Origin: Aspidapion aeneum
Taxonomy: Eukaryota; Arthropoda; Insecta; Coleoptera; Brentidae
NCBI GenBank assembly: GCA_963576565.1
Contig: OY755047.1
Location: forward strand, 20,033,171 to 20,097,170
Direction: 5' to 3'
Length of the DNA: 64,000 nt
Under the pieces are notes generated by a model that was not told where the DNA came from, made no database searches, and worked only from the letters and a program-made list of their open reading frames with translations. Both the position numbers and the translations under genes were made by a program. Shown piece by piece: positions 60,001 through 64,000 of this stretch (position 1 is its first letter; every line of letters starts with the position of its first letter).

Positions 60001-63000
60001 TTACTTTGTTAGTTCTGCACAGTTTTCAATCAGACATCTGACTGCGATTGACAGATTGTAGATTATGTCCCTCTCGGATTTTTTAAATCTTCGTTCGCAA
60101 TTTCTAATGTAGTGTTTTTTTGCGATTTCGTCAACGTAGTATGGAAGAATCGCCTCAAGAATTACCTTCAAAAAAATATTTAATATCAAAAACTGCTTGA
60201 AGGGATCGAAAAATTTTGTAATGACCCTACTCTACATCTTGATTTTTCTATACTGTGGTTTACTGACTAAAAACAAAAGGCAGGCAAGAAATAAACAGCA
60301 CTTAAAACAGAAATTGCACCCCTGACCAATACAAATTATTGTGTCTCAGGCCATATCAACACCAGTTGAGTTTGTTCGGCCTACCCAACAATGATTCAGG
60401 TCAGCGGAGTCATAATTACCAGCATTTGGTATCCTCGGGAACTCTCGGCACTGTAAGACACTACCATCACGCACATCGAAATGCAGTCCAGAATCGTTAC
60501 GTCATTGTCCTCGTCGTGGTAGCAGAAGTCGATAGCTTTGACGGGCTCCTTCACCAATTCGCCGATGTAAAGAGGGTCGGGTGATGGGGTTTCCAGGCTT
60601 AGAAGCAGGTTGAACAGGCAACTTGATTGGATCTTGTGAGCGTTGCCAAATGTCCCTAAAATTGTAATTTTGTATCATTACTCGTTATGTGTTCCTAATG
60701 GAATGAAATGGAATGAAATACACAAAAATAAATAAAACTATAAACGTAAAGTTTAGTAACCGTGTCCCTTAAGGACGAAACAGTTAACTGAACACCTAAT
60801 AGGTAGGTGTCCATTAGATCTTGGACTTCCGGGGGTGTAAAGCTTTCGTGCTGCCCACGGAAAAATACAAGAGAAACAACATCTTTCTATGCTCGCTTAG
60901 CCATGAAAAATGAAAGCATAAGGTATCATATCCTTACCTTCTTCGTCAGTGTCCAGCATGGCTGAAACTGATCCAAACATTTGCAAAATAAACGGTTTTC
61001 TATTCATGGTATAGAATTCTTTGACCGCGTATTCGATGGTAGTCGTCACCAACTTGTTTGTTTGATGATTGGAGTAAATTTTTAGTAGTGTTGGCATTAT
61101 AAGTAAATACCTAAAATTTTAATTAAATTTATACCTAAATATCATAGAAAATCAAGGAACAACTATGAAATTATGCATCTCTTTCTGATGAACAAATGCA
61201 GTATCGAGAGTTAGTACCAACTAGAGGCCCTCGATACATTTGACAATTGTTTTACACCAAAACAATTGTCAAATGTATCGAGGGCCTCTAGTACCAACCA
61301 TTGAGTTGTATAAAGCCCTGAAAGGGTACCAACTTACCCATTTGTGGAGAAAATATTTTTAAAATGAAACGCAGCATTAATGTAGGTTGCCATGACATAT
61401 CTTAAGATACAAGCATCTTCAGAATGCAGAATTAAAGCACCATTGAGGACGTTGACGAAAAGATGAATATCTCCAGAGTAAGCAAAGTTACCCGCCATTG
61501 CTTCAAACATTCTGGCAATCAATCGAACCCACATAAATTTGTGTAGGACATCCAGACCTAAAAAGTACAAAAGTCAAATAAAACCACAGAAAATCCCATG
61601 TGTAAAAAGAGACGTATAATGTAACAAGTAACGTAAAATGTGATTTAACATGTAAAGTAACATGTAATGTAACTTGTGATGTAACATGTGATGTAATATA
61701 TGACGAAAAATGTAATGTATTATTATGTATGTGATGTAACATTTAATTTAAGAATCATCAAATTTTATGTGAAATGTCCGTGTAAACACCGAATCACGCA
61801 CACGTGGGACATACCTAACAATTCTTTTCCCAAAGGTCCTTTCTTATACAATTCTAAATCAGATTCTAGAGCTTTCCGTGGAAAAGAAGGGAGCTTCATT
61901 AGTTCTTCGTGAAGAAACACTACCCTTTGAACAACCTAAAATTTTAAGGTTAGGAGGAATGTAATAGGCCCATATTACGAAGTCTTAGAATACATAAACT
62001 AGTCGAAGACAAGACAAATAATTGAATAATTACCATGTCAACGTTTTTAAGAATAGCCCAAGTAAGCAGAACTTTTCCAGTTTCCACGAACTTATGCACC
62101 AGTTCCTGTTTTTGTAGTTCATGAAATGCTTTATCTGGTTCCATGTGAACCAACTCTAACTGCGGATACTGACTTCTCTTGAAAAAATAGTAGTCTCTGA
62201 CATATGAGTTTGGATTTCTTATTTGATCTGAAAACAACGAATTATGACTAAAGACCTTATTAACAGATTGCAATTTTGAGAATGTGTTATAGCGTAGTCA
62301 AGGTCTGCCAAGACCTCACAGAAAGTTTCTATAGAACATCGGTTTAGAATAAATAAGAATATATATTGGAAAAAGTTCAATAACGTACGAGTTTTGTAGT
62401 CAACCAGAAAATACTCGTGTTGTTTATCGTCTTCTATGCCAAAAAAGCTTAAAGATTCACCCAACAACTGACAAAACTGGGTGTCTTCCTGAATTGGAAA
62501 TTGAGATGGAATTCCTCCTGCATCTGGATCTAAGAATAAAAAACAAATTCGTCATAAAAATAACAAAAATAAATTAATATATCCTTATGCCTATGTTATA
62601 GACCAACAACACAACAGAGGGAGAGTCCTGCCATTCAGCGGAGTCAACAAGTTACCACACATGAATAGATGGCGCTAAGACTCTCGATGATCGATTTCGG
62701 ATTGCTGGGTTGCCGTTGTTAAAAACTTTCTTTGGTAAATTTCTCAATATTAAATAATAAGGTTTTTAAAAATAAATGCTTGAGCTCTTATTTGGGCTTT
62801 CTTTTTTGTAGAGAATTGCTATAAAATATGGGGACATAAACGCTTTTTTACCTTGAGGGCCATGTACAATAATCTTTTTGGCAGATGGAACGTTAGCTGT
62901 GAGTAAGATGGATGCATCGCATTGTTCTTTTCTTAAAATTTGTTTAAGATCCTTAAACATGATCCCATGGACACTGTGAACCACCTAAGAATAGTTTAAT

Positions 63001-64000
63001 TAATACATTTTTTAATATTTTAGTTTCAGAACATTAAAATATTGGGTTAAAAATTAGAAAAATTATTTTATATGTGTTAAATTAAAAGTCTTGTTAGCTT
63101 ACCATCCAAAGAACAGAGAGTGCAGCACCAATTAACTGTTGACCTTCTTCATGTGGACTTCGCACATAGAACATTATGTATCCTAGGTAAAGAACATATC
63201 AAATATAAAACAATAAAAGCAACAGTCAACAAAAAAATGCAAATATTATTATTTAAATCAGCATGCTCACCAATAATATAATTGTACAAGGCAAAAGCAG
63301 CTTGTTGTGGCAACCTCGGAATAAACCTGATTACGTGACGTAATATTTTAAACATTTGATCTTGTTTTTCTCTTGTGAGTCTTTCTAGGATATATCTCAG
63401 GAAGAGCGCACTATCTTCAACCTAAAAATAAAAGTATTGGACTCCACATTAAAGAAGAAAAAGGGAATGGCCCAGATTAAACTACTGGATAAAGATGTTC
63501 AGGTAAAAGGAGTAAACGAGAACCTCTAGGTGGAATGAGATTAAACTGATTGATGTTAAGCCAAAACTTACCAAGCAGGTCCATATAACAGAGTAGGCCT
63601 GCTCGTAGACAGCAGCACCATCAGCAGATACAGCAGGATCGTCTAGAAGATTAATTATTTGGACCACTGCAGCACAGAGGCATGATGGGAAAAGCGAGTG
63701 GGCGGCGTGAAGATGATGAGTTGTGTTTTTTCCAGTTCCTTCAGCCAATTCGTCGTCTGGAAAAATTTGCCATTATCATATTATTTATGTTTAGGAGAAA
63801 TCTTAGTCTCTTATTAATACGCGATGATTCGCAGTTTTTCCGATATGTTTAATATTATCTATTCTTTTTCTTGAAGATAATCGTTACTTACCATCTTCCC
63901 CATGTTCTTCACTAGTATGATACAAGCTTGGTTCATGTGCAGCTTGGATAGTAATTGGGATTGTGGTAATCAAGAAATTTTCTCTTTCTTGTCTCTTCTT
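17922..64000 (-). CDS. unc80: unc80, C-terminal 1521 residues in 29 exons; gene runs off the right edge
   Basis: UNC80 is a very large cytosolic protein that, with UNC79, binds and stabilises the NALCN sodium-leak channel and sets neuronal resting excitability. Exon order and sequence follow the animal family: RFIPRLPQQAAFALYNYIIG, IHLFVNVLNGALILHSEDA, KPFILQMFGSVSAMLDTDEE, then KVSPYDPESMACRGLQ, LWDFLDFVV, and a low-complexity Ser/Pro/Thr tail ending EQDETTLI. The 29 exons sum to 4566 nt with every phase matched and no internal stop. The N-terminal half is outside the window. Introns are swollen by repeats (the largest is 10.9 kb), and three tandem arrays lie at or around exons 18, 19 and 24. 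Family recognition is by remembered sequence, not by a search. Confidence 0.97.
18170..19371. mobile_element. Decayed copy of the tgtacagggtgtccc foldback family
   Basis: The right end (gaatttgggacaccctgtaca, ending at 19371) and the interior 18940-19371 match the right arm of 12912-13820, including ctcaaaaactaaa and gttggattcctttta. Left-arm pieces are recognisable at 18240-18330. The middle (18690-18870) carries unrelated sequence with cacacacacagacagac. The end lies only 34 bp from the donor of unc80 exon 28. Confidence 0.65.
19406..19575 (-). CDS. unc80: unc80 exon 28
   Basis: Acceptor tttttttag; encodes ECYPNMHLKDNLETSPK and a Ser/Leu-rich stretch ending SLNEN, donor GTAAGA. The 170 nt convert incoming phase 2 into outgoing phase 1, which is what links exon 27 to exon 29. 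Confidence 0.9.
20466..20673. mobile_element. Small inverted-repeat element
   Basis: atatcgatggcct...atcccgtatct on the left is mirrored by agatacgggg...aggccatcgatat on the right, about 208 bp in all. No coding capacity; lies in unc80 intron 27. Confidence 0.6.
20690..21430. repeat. Four diverged tandem units of about 185 bp
   Basis: The phrase aaaggaaattttattgtctacaataaagta recurs (with changes) near 20780, 20965, 21150 and 21330, each followed by an A/T stretch and a block like tttacggacgccgctga. Old tandem repeat within unc80 intron 27. Confidence 0.75.
21431..22620. other. unc80 intron 27 sequence, no gene seen
   Basis: Contains old repeat-like text and a short plus-strand ORF (21897-22121) with no recognisable domain. 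Nothing else supported. Confidence 0.4.
22627..22771 (-). CDS. unc80: unc80 exon 27
   Basis: Acceptor aattgttaatag; encodes HSPIQGHSPVPSGID, RLRIVTRGKSGDGSWDED and ends STSGYR split after AG; donor GTCAGT. Part of the low-complexity C-terminal tail. Confidence 0.92.
23205..25005. mobile_element. Non-autonomous DNA element with TAGGGTAAA inverted ends
   Basis: tagggtaaactgcccaattg (followed by tcgtcc) at 23205 is mirrored by ggacgacaattggg...ctaactgggtgttttaccct ending near 25004. The 1.8-kb interior is full of short inverted motifs (gtcgaaaa / ttttcgac, gacgaaaa) and lacks a transposase frame. Confidence 0.75.
25256..25436 (-). CDS. unc80: unc80 exon 26
   Basis: Acceptor gatgtttag; 181 nt encoding a Ser/Thr/Pro tail (SADLMSPPTTPVTPAPPLQ, then SLQPPTFGQNQ), donor GTAAAG directly repeated (gtaaaggtaaaa). 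Disordered region. Confidence 0.92.
25939..26087 (-). CDS. unc80: unc80 exon 25
   Basis: Acceptor tttttaaag; encodes ETTTTPLTPTEPTDVDQCGE and a basic run KTFRARSKRKKKAVSAE; donor GTAAAT. The basic patch could be a nuclear-localisation-like or interaction motif (inference). Confidence 0.92.
26186..26401. mobile_element. MITE of about 215 bp
   Basis: tagggacttattgtaatac on the left is mirrored by ttccattaagtcccta on the right; gagtgtcaggc and cctgacacgcatgac form an inner inverted pair. Confidence 0.65.
27480..27960. mobile_element. Right-hand part of another gggacaccctgta-ended element
   Basis: The run ends in aagggacaccctgtata at 27944-27960, the family end seen at 13820 and 19371. The left boundary is unclear; the interior is AT-rich with phrases such as atatctcctcaacttg. 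Confidence 0.4.
28100..30111 (-). repeat. About 16 tandem copies derived from the exon 24 / intron 24 junction of unc80
   Basis: Units of roughly 90-160 bp repeat the minus-strand pattern GACATTAAGCATTCGACAG followed by gtaattttagacaatgcttg, then gcatttttagacaattcaac and tcgatgcttgatattagag. Real exon 24 ends GACATTAAGCATTCCACAG and runs into gtaatgctcg...gcatttttagacaat, so the units copy the last part of the exon, its 5' splice site and the start of the intron. Many units stay open across the junction (NDIKHSTGN, CLKxFxFLDNLTRT), giving ORFs such as 29269-29580. Confidence 0.85.
30112..30291 (-). CDS. unc80: unc80 exon 24
   Basis: Acceptor gagtgtttcag; encodes SQRTSTSGSENSRSPPPPP, a Thr run, and KLRFVSSVDIKHST before donor GTAATG. 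Its 3' end is the template-like sequence of the array to its left. Confidence 0.93.
30844..30939 (-). CDS. unc80: unc80 exon 23
   Basis: 96 nt, phase 1 to phase 1. Encodes SSTGTSNASTPVQKPGEDQS and ends CNAQ. Acceptor tctttatag, donor GTCAGT. Being 3n and low-complexity it could be skipped without a frame change (inference). Confidence 0.9.
31074..32346. mobile_element. Foldback element with ~0.6-kb arms
   Basis: cgggtagacaggatttcggt at 31081 is mirrored by accgaaatcctgtctacccg ending at 32340. Inner landmarks also pair: catactccgatacgtcac with gtgacgtaacggagtatg, and the stretch ggaatggcactcctttac with gtaagggagtgctattcc. The loop is short (about 31745-31760). No transposase; lies in unc80 intron 22. 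Confidence 0.85.
32719..32901 (+). CDS. THAP zinc-finger exon nested antisense in unc80 intron 22
   Basis: 61 codons from MSYKWCVVPQC to ICEDHFD followed by a good donor gtgagt. The C2CH pattern is visible: C6, C11, C56 and H59 (CEDHF), with the central W in KKWLELARR. THAP domains bind DNA and occur both in host factors and in P-element-type transposases. The C-terminal part of the domain must be in a later exon; I could not fix it, though an acceptor-like ttccgcag lies at 33447. May be a live gene, a partial duplicate or transposon-derived. Confidence 0.65.
33010..33200 (+). repeat. Short degenerate tandem repeat (aggcagtgcat / aggactaggcag)
   Basis: About ten loosely conserved units around aggactaggcagtgcatatgc. 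Confidence 0.75.
34135..34308 (-). CDS. unc80: unc80 exon 22
   Basis: Acceptor tttattatag; encodes TQDTQNTNSTSKKEGDKP, then RPQRQSLIGLLGELQHSRK and EAFQAHLK; donor GTAAAA. Phase 1 in, phase 1 out. Confidence 0.92.
34726..34882 (-). CDS. unc80: unc80 exon 21
   Basis: Acceptor tattttttag; encodes LAQPPISDFERTMHQKIKD and a helical LIDLANQMKQLKEELSE; donor GTAAGT. Confidence 0.94.
35190..35359 (-). CDS. unc80: unc80 exon 20
   Basis: Acceptor tgaattttag; encodes VICFQEEIINDWMKISRALR and FLWDFLDFVVTHRTPLYLL, a block strongly conserved in UNC80 (WDFLDF); donor GTAAGT. Any exon-19 variant must splice to it in phase 1, as the canonical one does. Confidence 0.96.
35646..37290 (-). mobile_element. 5'-truncated non-LTR retrotransposon with RNase H, copy 1, with 12-bp target duplication
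   Basis: Three minus-strand pieces in order: end of RT (37259-36663, SKYLGVTLDKTLTWNAYLEK), RNase H (36522-36259, FQAELVAIELCARW) and a C-terminal Cys motif (36114-35788, ECKLCMKDDET). Small frameshifts separate them. The 3' end abuts atcatcatg-like sequence. The flanks repeat acgtaacctggt (35634-35645 and 37291-37302). RNase H places it in the R1/I-like part of the LINE tree (tentative). It split one copy of the exon-19 array. Confidence 0.9.
37713..37916 (-). CDS. unc80: unc80 exon-19-like copy C, open and in phase
   Basis: 204 nt, 2+201+1, the same entry and exit phases as exon 19. Reads VSVILVFYAMNPPSKTRTKY ... SKINNYLYQVPFLPLKMI with no stop. Flanks: acceptor-like gcttaag (weak pyrimidine tract) and donor-like G|GTTAAG. 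Use as an alternative exon is inference. Confidence 0.5.
37953..38156 (-). CDS. unc80: unc80 exon-19-like copy D, open and in phase
   Basis: 204 nt without a stop: VSVILVFYAMNPPSKTLTQY ... SKIKNFSYQVAFLTLKMI. Same splice-like borders as copy C (gcgtaag / G|GTTAAG). Confidence 0.5.
38432..38635 (-). CDS. unc80: unc80 exon-19-like copy F, open and in phase
   Basis: 204 nt without a stop: SVNLVFYAMNLPLKTLTQYD ... SKINNSLYQVAFLPLKMI. Of the copies, its 3' two thirds are closest to canonical exon 19. Donor-like G|GTTAAG, acceptor-like gcttaag. Confidence 0.5.
38741..38965 (-). CDS. unc80: unc80 exon 19 (canonical)
   Basis: 225 nt. Acceptor cttatttatag; encodes DVPKMKDADISFAVTLVLHA, MSPPSKTLTQY, and SLYQVAFLALKMI; donor G|GTTAGT. 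The last block corresponds to the conserved AYLALKVI segment of UNC80, and it joins VICFQ of exon 20. The exon has the better acceptor of all copies. Confidence 0.93.
39006..41870. repeat. 169-bp satellite array, about 17 units, abutting unc80 exon 18
   Basis: catttacggttttttagggt recurs every 169-170 bp (for example 39582, 39751, 39920). Units share gtgaaatcccataagctcc, ttagaaactatacatttta and gcaccgagttgtgggattg. Divergence between neighbours is moderate; some units share private variants (for example tatgagaaacgt at 39740 and 40910), a sign of higher-order duplication. The last unit ends about 20 bp from the exon 18 donor. Confidence 0.93.
39203..39420 (+). mobile_element. ~210-bp insertion in the satellite with 7-bp target duplication and hammerhead-like motif
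   Basis: atttact flanks it (39196-39202 and 39414-39420). Inverted repeats gctttcgggctgttcg (39212-39227) and cgaacagcccgaaagc (39346-39361) lie inside. Between them is CTGAAGA - stem GCCATC/GATGGC - GAAACGTC with an outer TCTC/GAGA stem (39289-39331), the arrangement of small hammerhead ribozymes found in Penelope-like elements. It has no ORF. Confidence 0.6.
41871..41994 (-). CDS. unc80: unc80 exon 18
   Basis: Acceptor caatttcag; encodes EASCTLESVVGGSVFPTQEK and SIIINLVMPLCMRVGSGRK, matching the conserved LLIPFVLTVGSG region of the family; donor GTAAGT. Ends with one base of the next codon. Confidence 0.94.
42357..42560. repeat. Three tandem 71-bp units (gagccggcggccgac)
   Basis: gagccggcggccgac at 42357, 42428 and 42499, each followed by atcaaacgccgaatcgcac and tagtggctggtggatctt (small variations). 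A fourth, diverged unit lies at 43331-43410, on the other side of the LINE fragment. Confidence 0.93.
42560..43412 (-). pseudogene. Internally deleted non-LTR retrotransposon (endonuclease start joined to RT end)
   Basis: On the minus strand, 43412-43197 reads into an endonuclease start (RIDFSNIRGLSTNMNSVH), continuing with a stop or shift into ILVLTETKISSATPIVNYLY. At about 42914 it changes to the C-terminus of a LINE RT (LEHRRTMGNLSLFYRYYHG, RTSLYQNLYIWRTASLSNKL). Most of the endonuclease and nearly all the RT are missing between. The 71-bp units on both sides may be part of its 5' region. Confidence 0.8.
43610..45165 (-). mobile_element. hAT element with transposase remnant
   Basis: Ends cagtggcggctg at 43610 and cagccgctactg ending at 45165 are inverted; the flanks atttgtat / gtttgtat match at 7 of 8 bases, the 8-bp duplication size of hAT. 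A minus-strand remnant of a TTF/zinc-finger transposase is inside. The GC-rich strip ggggggca follows the left end, typical of these elements. Confidence 0.85.
43827..44075 (-). pseudogene. hAT transposase fragment (TTF-type zinc-finger region)
   Basis: 82 open residues including WLCGCEKRNAVFYYICLVM, DPAWVAKGMCDIKHFSDKLK and RHKVSGIHLNN, the pattern of the N-terminal TTF-type finger of hAT/ZMYM1-like transposases. The catalytic core and dimerisation domain are absent, so it is a remnant. Confidence 0.75.
45221..45352 (-). CDS. unc80: unc80 exon 17
   Basis: 132 nt, phase 0 at both ends. Encodes ALIVTECTVEGVSGAHAAVL and PNFCSMVVRLIALQIQSGA (family: VVRLVALQIQ). Acceptor atattttag, donor GTAAGT. 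Confidence 0.95.
45782..45898 (-). CDS. unc80: unc80 exon 16
   Basis: 117 nt, phase 0. RNTDWNAAAGLLKGIYNTLA and LINWHQIKTLVNVCQ; acceptor ttttttgcag, donor GTAAGT. Confidence 0.96.
46178..46381 (-). CDS. unc80: unc80 exon 15
   Basis: 204 nt, phase 0. Contains the very conserved KVSPYDPESMACRGLQYYM, then WSEDTMRPAFVTLVKRMEKV; acceptor atcatttcag, donor GTAAAA. Confidence 0.98.
46582..46777 (-). CDS. unc80: unc80 exon 14
   Basis: TKSMYEHDTEDSEMMREEY, RRPRDVLLSLTAEFLYKVNN, and LEVLDSRSHV; acceptor tttttttcag, donor GTAAGA. Confidence 0.96.
47200..48200 (-). pseudogene. Decayed non-LTR retrotransposon RT, interrupted by another LINE tail
   Basis: Minus strand order: HEKGNKLDCNNFRGISVTST (about 48100-48045), an unrelated insertion, KEFLVTKGLRQGCCISRTLF (about 47525-47465) and FADDQIFVANDKEDMEYMM (about 47370-47315). 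Multiple stops. The CNNxRGIS block suggests an RTE-like RT. Region 46980-47200 may hold its last part but nothing firm is visible. Confidence 0.75.
47766..47957 (-). pseudogene. LINE C-terminal tail inserted within the RT fragment
   Basis: 63 residues: RLPKEVLEWQPIGRRKRGRL ... EDDCQDRSRWRIGVG, the basic GRRxRGR plus DRxxWR tail typical of the 3' end of many LINE ORFs. It sits between the 5' and 3' halves of the other RT, out of order for one element, so it is either nested or a rearrangement. Confidence 0.65.
48583..48740. repeat. Inverted repeat around gtgtcattattcttgaaatc
   Basis: gtgtcattattcttgaaatc at 48582 mirrors gatttcaagaataacgacac ending near 48737, with ccccgag/ctcggg next to it. 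About 100 bp of GC-richer sequence lies between. Possibly a small MITE. Confidence 0.6.
48958..49089 (-). CDS. unc80: unc80 exon 13
   Basis: VYNGPYRTSPEHKGSSQRN, RGPYSPGFDFDEDSHSKFVG; matches the family segment PEHKGSSQRN. Acceptor tctttag, donor GTAAAA. It begins with the third base of the Lys codon opened in exon 12, 10.9 kb away. Confidence 0.96.
49287..49341. repeat. Perfect 25-bp hairpin with 5-nt loop
   Basis: ttaaggtcactatatcacga plus agttc at 49287-49311 is exactly complementary to 49317-49341; loop cttct. The flanks repeat gagac (49281-49285 and 49342-49346). Confidence 0.95.
49701..49919. mobile_element. MITE with taggggaga ends
   Basis: taggggagagaggggaaata at 49701 mirrors tattttcccactcttccct ending at 49919, about 219 bp. 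Same end style as 55520-55948. Confidence 0.65.
50082..54849. repeat. 522-bp satellite array, head-to-tail then inverted
   Basis: gtggaatttcgtacccg recurs at 50087, 50609, 51131, 51653 and 52175: exactly 522 bp apart. At 52298/52299 the array switches orientation; the complement (with ccacgtttgtg) recurs at 52782, 53304, 53826 and 54348, again 522 bp. So about 4.2 units face one way and 4.9 the other. Units are nearly identical (isolated single-base differences, e.g. near 51874, 52999, 53288). aaaaattaata flanks both ends (50071-50081, 54850-54860). No long ORF in the unit. It fills much of the largest unc80 intron. Confidence 0.97.
55520..55948. mobile_element. MITE with taggggagatcggggg ends
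   Basis: taggggagatcgggggtagt followed by tgtaaca at 55520 mirrors tgttacaatctgctccggtc followed by tccccta ending at 55948. An internal palindrome-like pair (gcaagttgtaacat, gttacaacttgcc) is present. No coding capacity. Confidence 0.8.
56012..57365 (-). mobile_element. 5'-truncated non-LTR retrotransposon with RNase H, copy 2
   Basis: Closely related to 35646-37290. C-terminal Cys motif 56481-56101 (ECRICMEDYETVLCECPA), RNase H 56865-56611 with DGSKMPSGVGSG and FQAELVAIELCAQW, then RT end up to about 57365. Compared with copy 1 it lacks about 40 bp at 56825 and part of the thumb. Ends in a GATGATGAT repeat on its 3' side. Confidence 0.85.
57785..57978. mobile_element. hAT-type MITE with perfect 8-bp target duplication
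   Basis: cagtggcgtatata ... tatatacgccacta flanked by atttggta on both sides (57777-57784, 57979-57986). Internal ggttc repeats at 57905-57937. 194 bp, non-coding. Confidence 0.9.
58000..60000. other. unc80 intron 12 sequence; possible antisense exon, otherwise nothing firm
   Basis: On the plus strand ATGCCGTCGTGTGCTGCG at 58240 ends at a good donor (cag|gtgaga) and resembles a short first exon of a Cys-containing DNA-binding protein, and 59074-59331 is open with low-complexity text (NNSQQQTDQG). Neither is convincing alone. Inverted ttccgcac/gtgcggaa motifs lie at 59400-59460. Confidence 0.3.
60005..60165 (-). CDS. unc80: unc80 exon 12
   Basis: VILEAILPYYVDEIAKKHYI, KKSERDIIYNLSIAVRCLIE, NCAELTK; acceptor tttgaag (short tract), donor GTAAGT. 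Matches the family block ILEAILP...SERDII. Confidence 0.97.
60260..60385. repeat. Diverged partial copy of the 522-bp unit (plus orientation)
   Basis: acaaaaggcaggcaagaaa and tctcaggccatatcaacacc match ccaaaagcaggcgaaagaaa and ttcaggccggatcaacac of the 522-bp satellite unit. Lies immediately left of exon 11. Confidence 0.65.
60420..60655 (-). CDS. unc80: unc80 exon 11
   Basis: TFGNAHKIQSSCLFNLLLSL, EPVKAIDFCYHDEDNDVTIL, DCISMCVMVVSYSAESSRGY, QML. Acceptor caattttag, donor GTAATT. Base composition is clearly less AT-rich than its introns. Confidence 0.98.
60763..60905. repeat. Diverged partial copy of the 522-bp unit (minus orientation)
   Basis: taaggacgaaacagttaact, gtgtccattagatcttgga and cccacggaaaaataca correspond to the inverted-orientation units at 52610-52740. 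With the fragment at 60260 it frames exon 11 in inverted fashion. Confidence 0.75.
60938..61110 (-). CDS. unc80: unc80 exon 10
   Basis: YLLIMPTLLKIYSNHQTNKL, VTTTIEYAVKEFYTMNRKPF, QMFGSVSAMLDTDEEG; acceptor aattttag, donor GTAAGG. Confidence 0.98.
61221..61291. repeat. Perfect 33-bp hairpin with 5-nt loop, 9-bp direct repeats
   Basis: ctagaggccctcgatacatt (61221-61240) through to tttt at 61253 is exactly complementary to 61259-61291; loop acacc. tagtaccaa flanks it on both sides (61212-61220; right copy 61289-61297 overlaps the last bases of the arm). Lies in unc80 intron 9. Confidence 0.95.
61338..61557 (-). CDS. unc80: unc80 exon 9
   Basis: LDVLHKFMWVRLIARMFEAM, YSGDIHLFVNVLNGALILH, SEDACILRYVMATYINAAF; one of the most conserved parts of UNC80. 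Acceptor acttttttag, donor GTAAGT. Confidence 0.98.
61815..61935 (-). CDS. unc80: unc80 exon 8
   Basis: VVQRVVFLHEELMKLPSFPR, KALESDLELYKKGPLGKELL; acceptor aaattttag, donor GTATGT. Confidence 0.97.
62034..62227 (-). CDS. unc80: unc80 exon 7
   Basis: QIRNPNSYVRDYYFFKRSQY, LELVHMEPDKAFHELQKQEL, VLLTWAILKNVDM; acceptor gttttcag, donor GTAATT. Confidence 0.97.
62389..62529 (-). CDS. unc80: unc80 exon 6
   Basis: GGIPSQFPIQEDTQFCQLLG, FGIEDDKQHEYFLVDYKT; acceptor tattcttag, donor GTACGT. Splits an Arg/His codon with exon 7. Confidence 0.96.
62852..62984 (-). CDS. unc80: unc80 exon 5
   Basis: VVHSVHGIMFKDLKQILRKE, CDASILLTANVPSAKKIIVH; acceptor actattcttag, donor GTAAAA. Confidence 0.98.
63103..63182 (-). 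CDS. unc80: unc80 exon 4
   Basis: 80 nt: YIMFYVRSPHEEGQQLIGAA, LSVLWM; acceptor tttacctag, donor GTAAGC. Confidence 0.97.
63271..63421 (-). CDS. unc80: unc80 exon 3
   Basis: VEDSALFLRYILERLTREKQ, HVIRFIPRLPQQAAFALYNY; acceptor tatttttag, donor GTGAGC. Confidence 0.98.
63572..63756 (-). CDS. unc80: unc80 exon 2 (of those in the window)
   Basis: ELAEGTGKNTTHHLHAAHSL, LLDDPAVSADGAAVYEQAY, SVIWTCL; acceptor tttttccag, donor GTAAGT. Confidence 0.97.
63892..64000 (-). CDS. unc80: unc80 exon 1 (of those in the window), cut by the edge
   Basis: Reads NFLITTIPITIQAAHEPSLY and HTSEEHGED before donor GTAAGT; its 5' border is beyond 64000. The frame is the one that fits exon 2. Confidence 0.93.

Overview
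This is a repeat-rich, AT-rich stretch of an insect nuclear genome. The evidence is spliced genes with GT/AG (and one GC/AG) introns, a ribosomal protein gene with insect-like sequence, and insect-type BEL/Pao, LINE, hAT and foldback elements. A beetle is plausible from the gene sequence and repeat style, but the order is inference.

Two conserved genes converge. RpS3 (40S ribosomal protein S3, + strand, three exons, 11612-14634, 240 residues) is complete. unc80, the large cytosolic scaffold of the NALCN sodium-leak channel, occupies the - strand from the right edge (64000) to its stop at 17922. I could place 29 coding exons whose phases join without a break; together they give the C-terminal 1521 residues. 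Its N-terminal half lies beyond the window.

Layout: 1-3473 is a BEL/Pao gag-pol (- strand) with one in-frame TGA and a frameshift; 4786-6450 is a long foldback element; 6945-10065 holds a foldback-ended element, two tRNA-like elements and a LINE fragment between them; 10664-11252 is a MITE; then RpS3; then an intergenic tandem array with splice-flanked 62-bp cores (15676-17417); then unc80, whose introns carry nearly everything else.

The most unusual feature is a set of tandem arrays in the 3' half of unc80 that reuse its exons. Exon 19 (numbered from the right edge) has six extra copies in the next intron, three of them 204 nt long, open, in phase and flanked by splice-like sites. The 3' end and 5' splice site of exon 24 recur about 16 times downstream of it. 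A 169-bp satellite of about 17 copies abuts exon 18. The largest intron (49090-60004) holds a 4.8-kb array of 522-bp units, half in each orientation. Other introns hold a THAP-domain exon, an internally deleted LINE, a hAT with a transposase remnant, two related LINE 3' ends (one inserted in the exon-19 array with a 12-bp target duplication), a hammerhead-like motif in a short insertion, and two perfect short hairpins.
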